Positions 8,582-16,998 of a DNA stretch of 64,000 bases are shown here, piece by piece (position 1 is the first letter of the stretch; the number at the start of each line of letters is the position of its first letter). The stretch covers positions 124,001-188,000 of the forward strand of contig NZ_FOTK01000008.1 in the NCBI RefSeq assembly GCF_900114535.1, read 5' to 3'. Both the position numbers and the translations under genes were made by a program. A model generated the notes under the pieces. It saw only the letters and a program-made list of their open reading frames with translations, searched no databases and was not told the origin of the DNA. This DNA is from Methylobacterium pseudosasicola. GTDB lineage: Bacteria; Pseudomonadota; Alphaproteobacteria; Rhizobiales; Beijerinckiaceae.

Positions 8582-9499
8582 TCACCGGGACGCGGCGGAG
8601 GCGGCCTCGGCGGCCAGTGCCTCGAAGACCAGGGCATGCCGAAGCGCCAGCGCCTCCACGTCAGAGATGTAGCCGCCTCCGATCACCGCCACGAGCGGGA
8701 TGAGCCGGGCGCGCGCCTGCGCCACCACGAATCGATCCCGGGCGAGCAGGCCGGCATCGCTGAGGCAGAGCCGCCCGAGCCGGTCGTCGCGATGCGGATC
8801 GACCCCGGCATTGTAGAAGATGAGATCGGGGACCAGGGCGTCGAGGAGCGGCGGCAGCCGGGCGCGCAGCACCTCCAGATAGCCGGCATCGTCGAGCCGG
8901 TCCGGCAGGCCGATATCGAGATCCCCGGCGATCTTCTGGGCGGGGTAGTTGTTCTCGCAATGGATCGAGAGCGTGAACAGGTCCGGATCGGAGGCCAGGC
9001 AATCCGCCGTGCCGTCGCCCTGGTGCACGTCGCAATCGACCACGAGGATCCGTCGGACCGCCCCCTCCGCCTGCAAGGTCCGGGCGGCGACCGCGACATC
9101 GTTCAGCACGCAGAAGCCCGCGCCCTGCAGCCGCCGGGCATGGTGGCTGCCGCCGGCTGCGCTCCCCGCCAGCCCCTCAGTCAGCGCCAGCCGGGCGGCC
9201 AGGAGCGTCCCGCCCACGGAGGCCCGCGAGCGGCGGACGAGGGCCGCGTCCACCGGCAGGCCGATGGCCCGCTCGATCTCCCGGGGCACGGCGACGCCGA
9301 GAACCGCCGCCACGTAGGCGGAATCGTGGGCGTTGATCAGAATTGCGGCACTCGCCAGCTCCGGCGTGACAAATCCGAGCGGCGCCAGGCCCTTGGCGAC
9401 CAGGGTCTCGGCGAGCAGGCCATATTTGCGCATCGGAAACCGGTGCCCGGCCGGCAGGCTCGATTCATAGGCCGGGTGGAAGGCGATGGGCGGGATCAT
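8582..9499 (-). CDS. Histone deacetylase-like amidohydrolase
   Basis: A 305-residue zinc amidohydrolase of the histone deacetylase/acetoin utilisation superfamily. The tandem histidines His119-His120 (GGSHHA), the zinc ligands Asp157 and His159 (DCDVHQGDGT) and Asp234 (NAGVDPHRDD), and the glycine-rich GGGY with its transition-state tyrosine are all present, so it should be catalytically competent. Bacterial members remove acyl groups from proteins or small amines; the substrate here is unknown. The start HPAYESSLPAGHRFPM is typical of the bacterial subfamily. It is monocistronic as far as can be seen. Confidence 0.92.
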   Translation of the reverse strand: MIPPIAFHPAYESSLPAGHRFPMRKYGLLAETLVAKGLAPLGFVTPELASAAILINAHDSAYVAAVLGVAVPREIERAIGLPVDAALVRRSRASVGGTLLAARLALTEGLAGSAAGGSHHARRLQGAGFCVLNDVAVAARTLQAEGAVRRILVVDCDVHQGDGTADCLASDPDLFTLSIHCENNYPAQKIAGDLDIGLPDRLDDAGYLEVLRARLPPLLDALVPDLIFYNAGVDPHRDDRLGRLCLSDAGLLARDRFVVAQARARLIPLVAVIGGGYISDVEALALRHALVFEALAAEAASAASR

Positions 9500-9726
9500 G
9501 CGGATCGCCTCACCGTCCGGCGGCCAGGGCCCGTTCGGCAGGATTCCGCGTCAGTGTCCTGAGGCCCGCTTCGGAGCCGTGGGGCCGGTCCGTGGCCTCA
9601 GGTGAGCATTCCAGATCGACGGCGACGCACATGCTTCGGACATAGCGCGGCATGCCCCCGGATGGCAGGTAGGGTTGCTGCGGCGCGTGAGCCCAGCCTC
9701 GATCGCGACAGCCGCCGTATCCCGCG

Positions 9727-10938
9727 TCAGACGGGATCCGGCCGCCGGATACGCGCCCGCCAGGCGCCAATCTGGACCAACAGGGCCACGATCCCGAGAC
9801 CGGCGGCACTGGCGCCGACGACCGCCGTGGCAGTCAGGCCGAAGGCGTCGATGACGCCGCCGCCGACGAGGGAGCCGAGTGCAATCCCCGCATTGAAGCC
9901 CGCGATGTTGAGGCCGGCGGCTGATGCCAGCGCGGCGGGTGCGTGGCGCTCGGCCAGGCCTATCACCCGGGCCTGCAAGGCGGGAACGGCGGCGTAGGTC
10001 AGCGCACCGAGTGCCGCGACCAGCAGGGCCATGGCGGGAATCGCGCGCGCGGCGAGCCCCATGGCGGCGAGGACGAGAGTGAGTCCGACGAGGACGATCA
10101 GCACCGCCAGGTCGGGCCCGAGCCGGTCGGTCATTCGCCCGCCGACGACGTTGCCGAGTGCGGCGGCGACCCCGTAGACCAGCATCATCGAGCCGACCCA
10201 GGACGGGTCCATGCCGGTGACGCGGATCAGCAGCGGCGCGATGTAGGAGAACAGGCAGAACGAGCCGGTATAGGCCAGGACCGTGATCAGCGCGGCGCCG
10301 AGCAGCCGACGGTCGAGGAGCGCCGTCAGATTGTGGAGGGCGTCGCGGGCGTGGCCGCCGTCGCGGCCGTCGGGCATCAAGGCCAGCAAGCCGACGACAC
10401 CGGTCGCGCCGCAGGCCGCCACCGCCAGGAAGATCGCCTGCCAGGTCCAGAGGCCCCCGAGCCAGGTGCCGAGCGGCACACCGAAGGCCAGTGCCAGGGT
10501 CAGGCCGCCGAACACCACCGCGACGGCGCTCCCGGCCCGCTCGGGCGCGACCAGCCGGGTCGCCGCGCTAGACGCGACGGCGAGGAAGACGCCGTGTCCC
10601 AGCCCCGATCCGAATCGCGCGGCGAGCAGGAACGGCAGGTCGGCCGACAACCCGACGAGGGCGTTGCCGAGGGTAAAGACCAGCATCGCGGCAACGACCA
10701 GGTGCTTGCGGCTGAGCGGCGCGGCCAGCGCCGTCAGGATCGGCGCACCGATCGTGGCGCCGATCGCGTAGGCGGCCACGGCGCCGCCGACTGCGCTGAC
10801 ATCGACCTTCAGGTCCGCCGCGATGGCGGAGACGAGGCCGATGGTGACGAATTCGGTGAAGCCGAGGGCGAAGGCCGACAGGGCGAAGACGTAGACGACG
10901 AGCGGCATCCGCTGAGCGGTGGAGGTAGAGGCTGTCAT
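9727..10938 (-). CDS. MFS efflux transporter (DHA1/AraJ type)
   Basis: A 403-residue major facilitator with about twelve hydrophobic segments. The early FALGFTEFVTIGLVSAIAADL segment and the later RFGSGLGHGVFLAVASSAAT are typical of drug/sugar:proton antiporters of the AraJ/YdhP group. The ATG beginning MTASTSTAQRMPLVV is chosen over a longer frame that would run into the divergent LysR gene. The divergent layout suggests that LysR protein controls it. Substrate unknown. Confidence 0.87.
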   Translation of the reverse strand: MTASTSTAQRMPLVVYVFALSAFALGFTEFVTIGLVSAIAADLKVDVSAVGGAVAAYAIGATIGAPILTALAAPLSRKHLVVAAMLVFTLGNALVGLSADLPFLLAARFGSGLGHGVFLAVASSAATRLVAPERAGSAVAVVFGGLTLALAFGVPLGTWLGGLWTWQAIFLAVAACGATGVVGLLALMPDGRDGGHARDALHNLTALLDRRLLGAALITVLAYTGSFCLFSYIAPLLIRVTGMDPSWVGSMMLVYGVAAALGNVVGGRMTDRLGPDLAVLIVLVGLTLVLAAMGLAARAIPAMALLVAALGALTYAAVPALQARVIGLAERHAPAALASAAGLNIAGFNAGIALGSLVGGGVIDAFGLTATAVVGASAAGLGIVALLVQIGAWRARIRRPDPV

Positions 10939-11010
10939 GCGGCGGATCCCCAGGTCCGGGAATACGGTGCCAATCCCTGTGCCGCTGTTGAAATGATTCC
11001 TTTTGTGGTC

Positions 11011-11032
11011 AGCCATCAGAAATCTTATGGCT
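11011..11032. promoter_or_regulatory. Candidate operator between MFS and LysR genes
   Basis: A perfect inverted repeat AGCCAT-N10-AGGCT-type dyad (left arm AGCCAT, right arm ATGGCT, 10-bp spacer) lies in the divergent intergenic region, 10 bp before the preferred LysR start. Its place fits autoregulation and control of the exporter. The spacing differs by one from the classic LysR T-N11-A box. Confidence 0.35.
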
Positions 11033-11041
11033 CAGACTACG

Positions 11042-11956
11042 ATGAGCCATCTCCTGCACCTGCGCACATTCCTGGAGATCTACCGCGCCGGCTCGCTGAC
11101 CCGGGCCGCCGAGCGCCTCGGTATGACCCAGCCGGCCGCCTCCGGCCATCTGGCGGCCTTGGAGGCGACGCTCGGAAAGCCGCTGTTCCTGCGGCAGGCC
11201 CGGGGCGTGAAGCCGACGGCTGCGGCCGACGACCTCGCCCACGCGGTCGCCGCGAGCCTCGACCACGTTGAGGCGACGATGGGCGCGGCGCGCGCCCGCT
11301 CGCATCAGCTCACCGGCACGGTGCATCTGGTCGGGCCGGCCGAATATCTCTCCGCCCGCCTCGCGCCGCTGCTGATGCCGCTCGTGGCGGAGGGGCTCCG
11401 GTTCCGCATCCAGACGGGCAACCGCGAGCGGATCTATGCCGGGCTGGACGAGGGCCACGCCGACCTCGCCGTCACCGCGTCCAGGCCGGATCGGCAGCGC
11501 CACGGATTCACTGCACTCGAGACCGAGCGGCAGATGCTGGTGGCCGCGCCCGACCTCGCCGCCCGGGCGAAGGCACGAAGCGTCACCGCGGACTTCCTCG
11601 CCGCCCTGCCCTGCCTCGCCTATGACGAGACCCTGCCGCTCATCCGCCCGTATTTCGCACACGTCTTCGGCCGGCCCCCCGACATACAGGCGTCCGCGAC
11701 GGCGCCGGATCTGCGCATCCTGCTCGGCATGGCGGAAGCCGGGACCGGCTGGACCGTCCTGCCGGATTATTTCTGTGCCGAAGCCCTGGCGACCGGGCGC
11801 CTGATCAATCTACTCCCGGCGAGAACCGGGCCGGACAACACGCTCTACCTCGTCTGGAACAAGGCCGCCCTGCGTCATCCCCGCGTCGTCCACGTGCGCG
11901 ATCGTCTGCTGCAGGCTATTGGACGGCTCCAAGATCCACACCGTACTAACAGCTGA
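11042..11956 (+). CDS. LysR-family transcriptional regulator
   Basis: A 304-residue LysR protein: N-terminal winged helix-turn-helix (LRTFLEIYRAGSLTRAAERLGMTQPAASGHLAALE, split across residues 6-40) and a C-terminal periplasmic-binding-like effector domain from about residue 80. ATG codons at 11027 and 11042 both fit; the second is preferred because the helix-turn-helix starts right after it, but neither has a clear ribosome site. It is divergent from the MFS exporter, whose gene it probably regulates. The effector is unknown. Confidence 0.88.
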   Translation: MSHLLHLRTFLEIYRAGSLTRAAERLGMTQPAASGHLAALEATLGKPLFLRQARGVKPTAAADDLAHAVAASLDHVEATMGAARARSHQLTGTVHLVGPAEYLSARLAPLLMPLVAEGLRFRIQTGNRERIYAGLDEGHADLAVTASRPDRQRHGFTALETERQMLVAAPDLAARAKARSVTADFLAALPCLAYDETLPLIRPYFAHVFGRPPDIQASATAPDLRILLGMAEAGTGWTVLPDYFCAEALATGRLINLLPARTGPDNTLYLVWNKAALRHPRVVHVRDRLLQAIGRLQDPHRTNS

Positions 11957-12476
11957 GACCGAAGCTGTCATCGCTGCGTTCCGGCGCATATCTTTCTGCC
12001 GTTGCAAGCGCACCCCACCTCCTGCCGGTCACCATTTTGACCCCGGTTGACTCCTCACTGCGTCGTCTCAGAGAGCACAAGACATCTCTGCATCGGAGAT
12101 GGAAGGCGACAAATTCGATTATCGATTTGACAGTAATGCTGTCAACTGCGCCAAATTGTCATCGTTTACATATCAGCTGAAATAATAAAAATGAAGCTTG
12201 GCGCTCGCTATTCGCGAAACAAAAGATGACTCTAATGAATTCTAAGAAAAAAAACAAGTGTGACGCAGCATCGGATTGCCTAGATGCGCAGATCGAGTAT
12301 GTGCTGCGCCAGACTCATACAGTGATGCCTGATAACGGCAATCCGTCCTGCTCTGTGCCACTCCACACTTGGCTCCGTAAGATTAACCGAATGCCAGGAA
12401 CACAGCGTCAAACACGATAGCTTATTATAAACTGCCGCATCGTTATGTTTGATGTATTTGTCGAAAGGATGACTCT
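11957..12476. other. AT-rich intergenic region at the left edge of the polysaccharide island
   Basis: About 520 bp with no convincing gene. Composition changes here from GC-rich to visibly AT-rich (for example runs of A around 12245). A 64-codon frame at 12226-12420 (start MTLMNSKKKNKCDAASD) has no recognisable family. The segment around 12025-12055 (ACCATTTTGACCCCGGTTGA) looks like the ends of some IS21-type elements, but no transposase is present. A promoter for the island genes probably lies here. Confidence 0.5.
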
Positions 12477-13457
12477 ATGGCACAGCCGCTTGTTTCGATC
12501 ATCGTTCCGACCCTGAGTCGCCTTGAATTGCTGGTTCAAACAATTCGATCTATAATTCTGCAGGACTGCACAAATATAGAAGTAATAATAAGCGATAATT
12601 ACAGCAAAGATAATACAAGTAATTTTTTGTCACAGTTAGAAGACAGTCGTTTTAAAGTAATTACTCGTAAATTTACATTGCCATTGGAGACAAACGTCAA
12701 CGATGCGGCTCGGCACGCGAGCGGAAAGTATCTCCTTATCTTAAGCGATGATGACCTCATTCCGAATAACTACATATCGACGATGGTATCTGCCTTCGAG
12801 GCCGACGACGCCGTTCAGGTTGGACTTGGGCGCAGGGTCCTGATCGACGGCGAGAGCAAAATATTGCATCAAGCTGCGCCACTTTCCGCAGCGTCCTATG
12901 TTGAGCCTGCAGAAACTTGGCTAACGCAATATTTCGCAAGCTCAAGCGCTCACAATCATATCAATACTGTTTTTTCGACCTTCTATCGTCGTTCCGAATG
13001 GCTAAACTCTGGTGTTCAACCGGCACTGTCCGCATCTTTCTTTGCCGACACCATTCCATTCGTAGGTGTCAACAGCTCCAAATCGAAAGTTTTTTACTCA
13101 CCAGACGCTGTGTTTCTGTACCGGATGCATCAAAACCAGGGTAGTCGTCAAGTAGGATCAGTTGGAAAGCAAACTTATCTAGGCATGTTTCAATTTTTCG
13201 AACGATTAAAGCCGGCTCTAGGAGACTTTTCGACATCGGATATGTTCTTGAAATCGATAATAAAATATATCCTTATGATGTTTTTCGGCTCATGTGCTCA
13301 GTTCGTTGCCGAGGAAGCCATCAAAGAGCCTGATTTGTATGAAATATTTTGGGGATATCTAAAGGATATGCCTCATCCGGCAGCCCGATCGACTGGACCG
13401 CTGCACGCAGATCTGGTTACGAAGCAGCGTTCTGCTTCAAACATTGTGCAAGCGTAA
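12477..13457 (+). CDS. Glycosyltransferase family 2
   Basis: A 326-residue GT-A fold glycosyltransferase. The N-terminus PLVSIIVPTLSRLELLVQTI is the nucleotide-binding strand, DN at residues 40-41 contacts the nucleotide, and LSDDDLIPNNY (residues 89-99) holds the metal-binding DxD-like motif. The second half is weakly conserved and could give acceptor specificity. It has a good AAGGA site. The codon use is much more AT-rich than flanking genes, pointing to transfer. As the first gene of the sugar cluster it probably attaches the cluster's sugar, or another residue, to a polysaccharide. Confidence 0.87.
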   Translation: MAQPLVSIIVPTLSRLELLVQTIRSIILQDCTNIEVIISDNYSKDNTSNFLSQLEDSRFKVITRKFTLPLETNVNDAARHASGKYLLILSDDDLIPNNYISTMVSAFEADDAVQVGLGRRVLIDGESKILHQAAPLSAASYVEPAETWLTQYFASSSAHNHINTVFSTFYRRSEWLNSGVQPALSASFFADTIPFVGVNSSKSKVFYSPDAVFLYRMHQNQGSRQVGSVGKQTYLGMFQFFERLKPALGDFSTSDMFLKSIIKYILMMFFGSCAQFVAEEAIKEPDLYEIFWGYLKDMPHPAARSTGPLHADLVTKQRSASNIVQA

Positions 13458-13493
13458 TGTCCGATAGCGCACTCTCTGCCTAAATGTTCTGAC

Positions 13494-14594
13494 ATGACCC
13501 TTGAAAGATATCGAGGCGCCCGTGTCCTCGTAACCGGGCATACGGGGTTCAAAGGGGCTTGGCTTGTCGCTTGGTTGCTTGACCAAGAGGCAGAGGTCAT
13601 GGGCCTCGCGCTGTCCCCGCCAGACGACAGACCGAACCTCTTTCTCGACCTTGGGTTGGCTGAACGGATCCAGTCCGAATTCGTCGATATTCGTGATGCG
13701 GGCGCCGTGTTCGCGGCAGTAACGGCGTTCCGTCCGCAAATCGTCTTCCATCTTGCGGCCCAAGCTCTTGTCAGGCGCTCTTACGCTGACCCGCTTGAAA
13801 CATTTGCAGTCAACGTCTTGGGTACAGCCCACGTGCTGGAAGCGGCGCGCCAAACCGACTCAGTTCGGGCCGTCGTCTGCGTCACCTCGGACAAGTGTTA
13901 CGAAAACCGCGAATGGGTCTGGGGTTACCGCGAGAATGATCCACTCGGCGGTAAGGATCCATACAGCGCCAGCAAGGCTGCTGCAGAAATCGTTGCTGCC
14001 AGCTACCGGGAAACCTTGGTTTCAGGATCGCGGTTTCGTCTCGCTACCGCGCGCGGCGGCAACGTAATTGGCGGCGGTGATTGGTCGGAGGATCGTCTGG
14101 TGCCGGATCTCGTGCGCGCGATCCAGGCAAATTCGCCGCTTGTGCTGCGGAATCCGAAAGCCGTCAGGCCTTGGCAGCATGTTCTTGAACTCTTGCACGG
14201 CTATCTTCTGCTGGGTGAGCGCCTCCTCGCTGCCGACGACGGTGCCATCGGCGCCTGGAATTTCGGACCTCCTCGCGGCAGCGAGGTGGCGGTGAGTCAC
14301 CTTATCGATCAGGCGCTTACGGTATGGGGCGGGGATCCCATCTCGATACGCGTCGAGCCCTCGACCTTGCGTGAGGCAGGTATCCTCAAGCTCGACGCGT
14401 CGAAAGCCGAGGCAGAACTGGGCTGGCGCCCCTTGCTCAGCTTCGCGGACACGGTGCGTCTGACGATGGATTGGTATCACAGCTATTGCGAGCGGCCTGC
14501 GTCCGCCCGGAAGCTTATCGAGGCGCAAATCACCGATTATCGCCGGATTGCTGCTGCGGCCAGCCCTGTAGACAAGGACTACTCCAGACTATGA
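13494..14594 (+). CDS. rfbG: CDP-glucose 4,6-dehydratase
   Basis: A 366-residue extended short-chain dehydrogenase converting CDP-D-glucose to CDP-4-keto-6-deoxy-D-glucose. It has the NAD-binding VLVTGHTGFKGAWL, then the catalytic segment VTSDKCYENREW with Asp-Lys in place of Asp-Glu, and the YSASK Tyr-x-x-x-Lys pair. The THTGFKG/TSDKCY/YSASK set is characteristic of the CDP-glucose enzyme (RfbG/DdhB) rather than dTDP-glucose RmlB. The next gene encodes the enzyme that makes its substrate. Length agrees with the family. Confidence 0.94.
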   Translation: MTLERYRGARVLVTGHTGFKGAWLVAWLLDQEAEVMGLALSPPDDRPNLFLDLGLAERIQSEFVDIRDAGAVFAAVTAFRPQIVFHLAAQALVRRSYADPLETFAVNVLGTAHVLEAARQTDSVRAVVCVTSDKCYENREWVWGYRENDPLGGKDPYSASKAAAEIVAASYRETLVSGSRFRLATARGGNVIGGGDWSEDRLVPDLVRAIQANSPLVLRNPKAVRPWQHVLELLHGYLLLGERLLAADDGAIGAWNFGPPRGSEVAVSHLIDQALTVWGGDPISIRVEPSTLREAGILKLDASKAEAELGWRPLLSFADTVRLTMDWYHSYCERPASARKLIEAQITDYRRIAAAASPVDKDYSRL

Positions 14595-14646
14595 CTTTCA
14601 GTCGGCTCACGATCCGGTCGCGGTTCGCGGCCTTGGAGGGCGGTCT

Positions 14647-15417
14647 GTGAAGGCCGTAATTCTTGCCGGTGGCCTCGGCACACGTCTTTCCGAGGAAACC
14701 GCTACACGACCGAAACCGATGGTCGAGATCGGCGGCCGGCCGATCCTGTGGCACATCATGAAGGGCTACAGCCAGCATGGTATCAACGACTTCGTGATTT
14801 GCCTCGGATATAAGGGATACGTCATCAAAGAATATTTTGCAAATTACTTCCTGCACATGAGCGATGTGACGATTCACATCGCTGAGAACCAAATGGACAT
14901 TCATAGAAGAACCGCCGAGCCCTGGACCGTCACACTGGTTGATACAGGCGATCACAGCATGACGGGGGGCCGTCTTAAGCGCGTTCGGCATCACATTGAG
15001 GGCGAAGAAATGTTCGCGCTCACCTATGGTGACGGCGTCAGCGACGTAGATTTCACGGCGCAGATCGCCTTCCATAGGGCCCACGGGAAGCGCGCTACGG
15101 TGACGGCGGTGCGTCCCGACAAGCGCTTCGGCTACTTGGCGCTCGATGGTGAGCGGGTCACTGCATTCGAGGAGAAGCCCGACAACGAGGGGGGCTGGAT
15201 CAACGGCGGCTTCTTTTTGCTCTCGCCGTCGGTCGTTGACGCGGTCGAGGGCGACGAAACGATCTGGGAGCGTGCGCCTCTGGAGCGACTGGCCCTGGCC
15301 GGCGAGTTGCAGGCTTTCGCGCACGACGGCTTCTGGCAAGCAATGGATACGCTGCGCGACAAAACAAATCTTGAAGCGCTCTGGGCATCGGGACAGGCCC
15401 CGTGGAAAACGTGGTAG
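14647..15417 (+). CDS. rfbF: Glucose-1-phosphate cytidylyltransferase
   Basis: A 256-residue nucleotidyltransferase that makes CDP-glucose from CTP and glucose 1-phosphate. The start is GTG, backed by GGAGGG six bases upstream; it opens MKAVILAGGLGTRLSEET, the phosphate-binding loop. RPKPMVEIGGRPILWHIMK and LTYGDGVSDVD follow as in RfbF/DdhA, and EEKPDNEGGWINGGFF is the sugar-binding end. Family members are about 257 residues. It supplies RfbG, encoded just upstream. Confidence 0.95.
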   Translation: MKAVILAGGLGTRLSEETATRPKPMVEIGGRPILWHIMKGYSQHGINDFVICLGYKGYVIKEYFANYFLHMSDVTIHIAENQMDIHRRTAEPWTVTLVDTGDHSMTGGRLKRVRHHIEGEEMFALTYGDGVSDVDFTAQIAFHRAHGKRATVTAVRPDKRFGYLALDGERVTAFEEKPDNEGGWINGGFFLLSPSVVDAVEGDETIWERAPLERLALAGELQAFAHDGFWQAMDTLRDKTNLEALWASGQAPWKTW

Positions 15418-16313
15418 GTCTTACCCCTCTTGCCAAGCGCGTGCTCGTCACAGGCGCGACTGGTTTCGTTGGCGGTCATCTCGTCCGAGGCCTTGCCGAC
15501 GCCGGTATCGCTGTTGGAGCCATGCTCCGAGCAGAGTCTTCAGCTCAGGTTCTCGACCAGCGCGCGACGATCCTGCACCACGATGGCTCGACAGGCAATC
15601 TTCATGCTCTCGTGCGCAGCTTTGCGCCCAATGTTGTGATCCACGCGGCGACGCATTTTGTGGGCACACATGAGCCGGACCATATCGTCCGGCTTGTTCA
15701 AGCTAACGTGTTATTCGGAACACAACTACTCGATGCGATGGCGCGATGCGGGATCAAACGTGTCATCAATTTCGGCACGACCTGGCAACATTTCGATAGC
15801 GATCACTACAATCCGGCGACGCTTTATGCGGCAACGAAGCAAGCTTTCGAGGATATTGCTGCCTACTATGCCGAGGCGGAAGGGTTCGCGATCCTGACAC
15901 TAATGCTTCCGGACACTTACGGACCAGCTGATCGACGCGGCAAGCTCGTCTCCTCCCTGCTTCGCGTTCAGAAGGAAGGAGGGCGTCTGGACCTATCCCC
16001 GGGCGAGCAGCGTATCAACCTCCTTCACGTCGAGGATGTTCTTTCTGGGGTCCGCATGGCGCTGGATAGAATCTGTGCAGCCCCCGCCCGCACGCACGAA
16101 GCATTTGCTCTTCGCGGTCCCGATACCCTTTCGCTGCGCGATCTCGTGGCGCGGATCGAGCGTCTCGGTGGGCGTCCCGTGCCGGTAACCTGGGGGGCTC
16201 GGCCCTACCGGTCGCGGGAAGTGATGCGGCCATGGATGGGGCCTCTCCTGCCCGGGTGGTCCCCTGGCATCGATTTAGATCGCGGCCTTAGCGATCTGAT
16301 GGGGTCGAAGTAA
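15402..16313 (+). CDS. NAD(P)-dependent epimerase/reductase, CDP-dideoxyhexose synthase-like
   Basis: A 303-residue extended short-chain dehydrogenase. The Rossmann motif is RVLVTGATGFVGGHLVRG and the active pair is in LYAATKQAFE (Tyr-x-x-x-Lys). NFGTTWQHFDSDHYNPATLYA and LPDTYGPADRRGKLV recall the CDP-abequose/paratose/ascarylose synthases (RfbJ, RfbS, AscF) that reduce the C4 keto group. The start is a GTG overlapping rfbF by 16 bp and a second GTG three codons on is possible. The exact product (stereochemistry at C4) cannot be read. It overlaps the next gene by one base. Confidence 0.8.
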   Translation: MENVVGLTPLAKRVLVTGATGFVGGHLVRGLADAGIAVGAMLRAESSAQVLDQRATILHHDGSTGNLHALVRSFAPNVVIHAATHFVGTHEPDHIVRLVQANVLFGTQLLDAMARCGIKRVINFGTTWQHFDSDHYNPATLYAATKQAFEDIAAYYAEAEGFAILTLMLPDTYGPADRRGKLVSSLLRVQKEGGRLDLSPGEQRINLLHVEDVLSGVRMALDRICAAPARTHEAFALRGPDTLSLRDLVARIERLGGRPVPVTWGARPYRSREVMRPWMGPLLPGWSPGIDLDRGLSDLMGSK

Positions 16314-16852
16314 TGTTCGCAGTTCGACCAAACAGTATGCCAGGCGTTTTTTCGCTCCACGCGCCTGGCAGTCTTGATGAACGCGGAAGTTTTCAGAAAC
16401 TGATGCACGAGACGAATTTTGCGGATTCGGGCTTAAGGACCGATTTTTCAGAAATATATTGCTCTACGTCAAAGCATGATGTGATCCGGGGCATGCACTT
16501 TCAAGTCCCTCCGTACCATCATGCAAAGCTCGTCTGGTGTCTTTCAGGCGCGGTGACTGATGTAATACTTGACCTTCGTAAGAACTCATCTCATTACGGT
16601 CGCGCTGTCTCCCTGGAACTCCGCGGCGATATGCCGACCGGCGTCTACGTACCAGAGGGCTGCGCCCACGGATTTGCTGTCCGCTCGACCGAGGCAACGT
16701 TGCTTTATCTTGTCACGTCTATTCATGTTCCCGCGGCCGATGCAGGTATCAGATGGGACAGCTTTGCGTTCGACTGGCGTATTGAACACCCGATCCTATC
16801 GGACCGAGATCGCACCCACCCCGCCCTGGCTACCTTCGACACTCCATTCTAA
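16313..16852 (+). CDS. RmlC-like sugar nucleotide epimerase
   Basis: A 179-residue cupin of the dTDP-4-dehydrorhamnose 3,5-epimerase family. His62 in IRGMHFQ matches the catalytic base, and an Asp near 164-166 (LSDRDR) its partner. By eye, the catalytic tyrosine of RmlC falls at His138 (TSIHVPAAD), so the reaction may differ from the classic double epimerisation. In this CDP-sugar context a C5 (or C3/C5) epimerase acting on a 4-keto CDP-sugar is likely, as AscE does in the CDP-ascarylose pathway. No rmlA, rmlB or rmlD is near. Confidence 0.82.
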   Translation: MFAVRPNSMPGVFSLHAPGSLDERGSFQKLMHETNFADSGLRTDFSEIYCSTSKHDVIRGMHFQVPPYHHAKLVWCLSGAVTDVILDLRKNSSHYGRAVSLELRGDMPTGVYVPEGCAHGFAVRSTEATLLYLVTSIHVPAADAGIRWDSFAFDWRIEHPILSDRDRTHPALATFDTPF

Positions 16853-16998
16853 TATATTTGTGATGTTGGCTAGAAACACCAGTTGGATCCATCTATAACC
16901 CGCAAATTTCCTTTATTGCCATTACTGATCCAGCATCCCATTTACCCAGTTGCATAGCTGAATTACAGCAGCCTCAAGACAATAGTGTTCAGCCACCC

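Noticed and set aside
12025..12055. IS21-family terminal repeat
   Set aside because: Only a short resemblance (ATTTTGACCCCGG); no partner end and no transposase, so not listed as an element.
12226..12420. 64-codon frame in the AT-rich gap
   Set aside because: No family, no clear ribosome site and a composition that gives random long frames; kept only in the region note.
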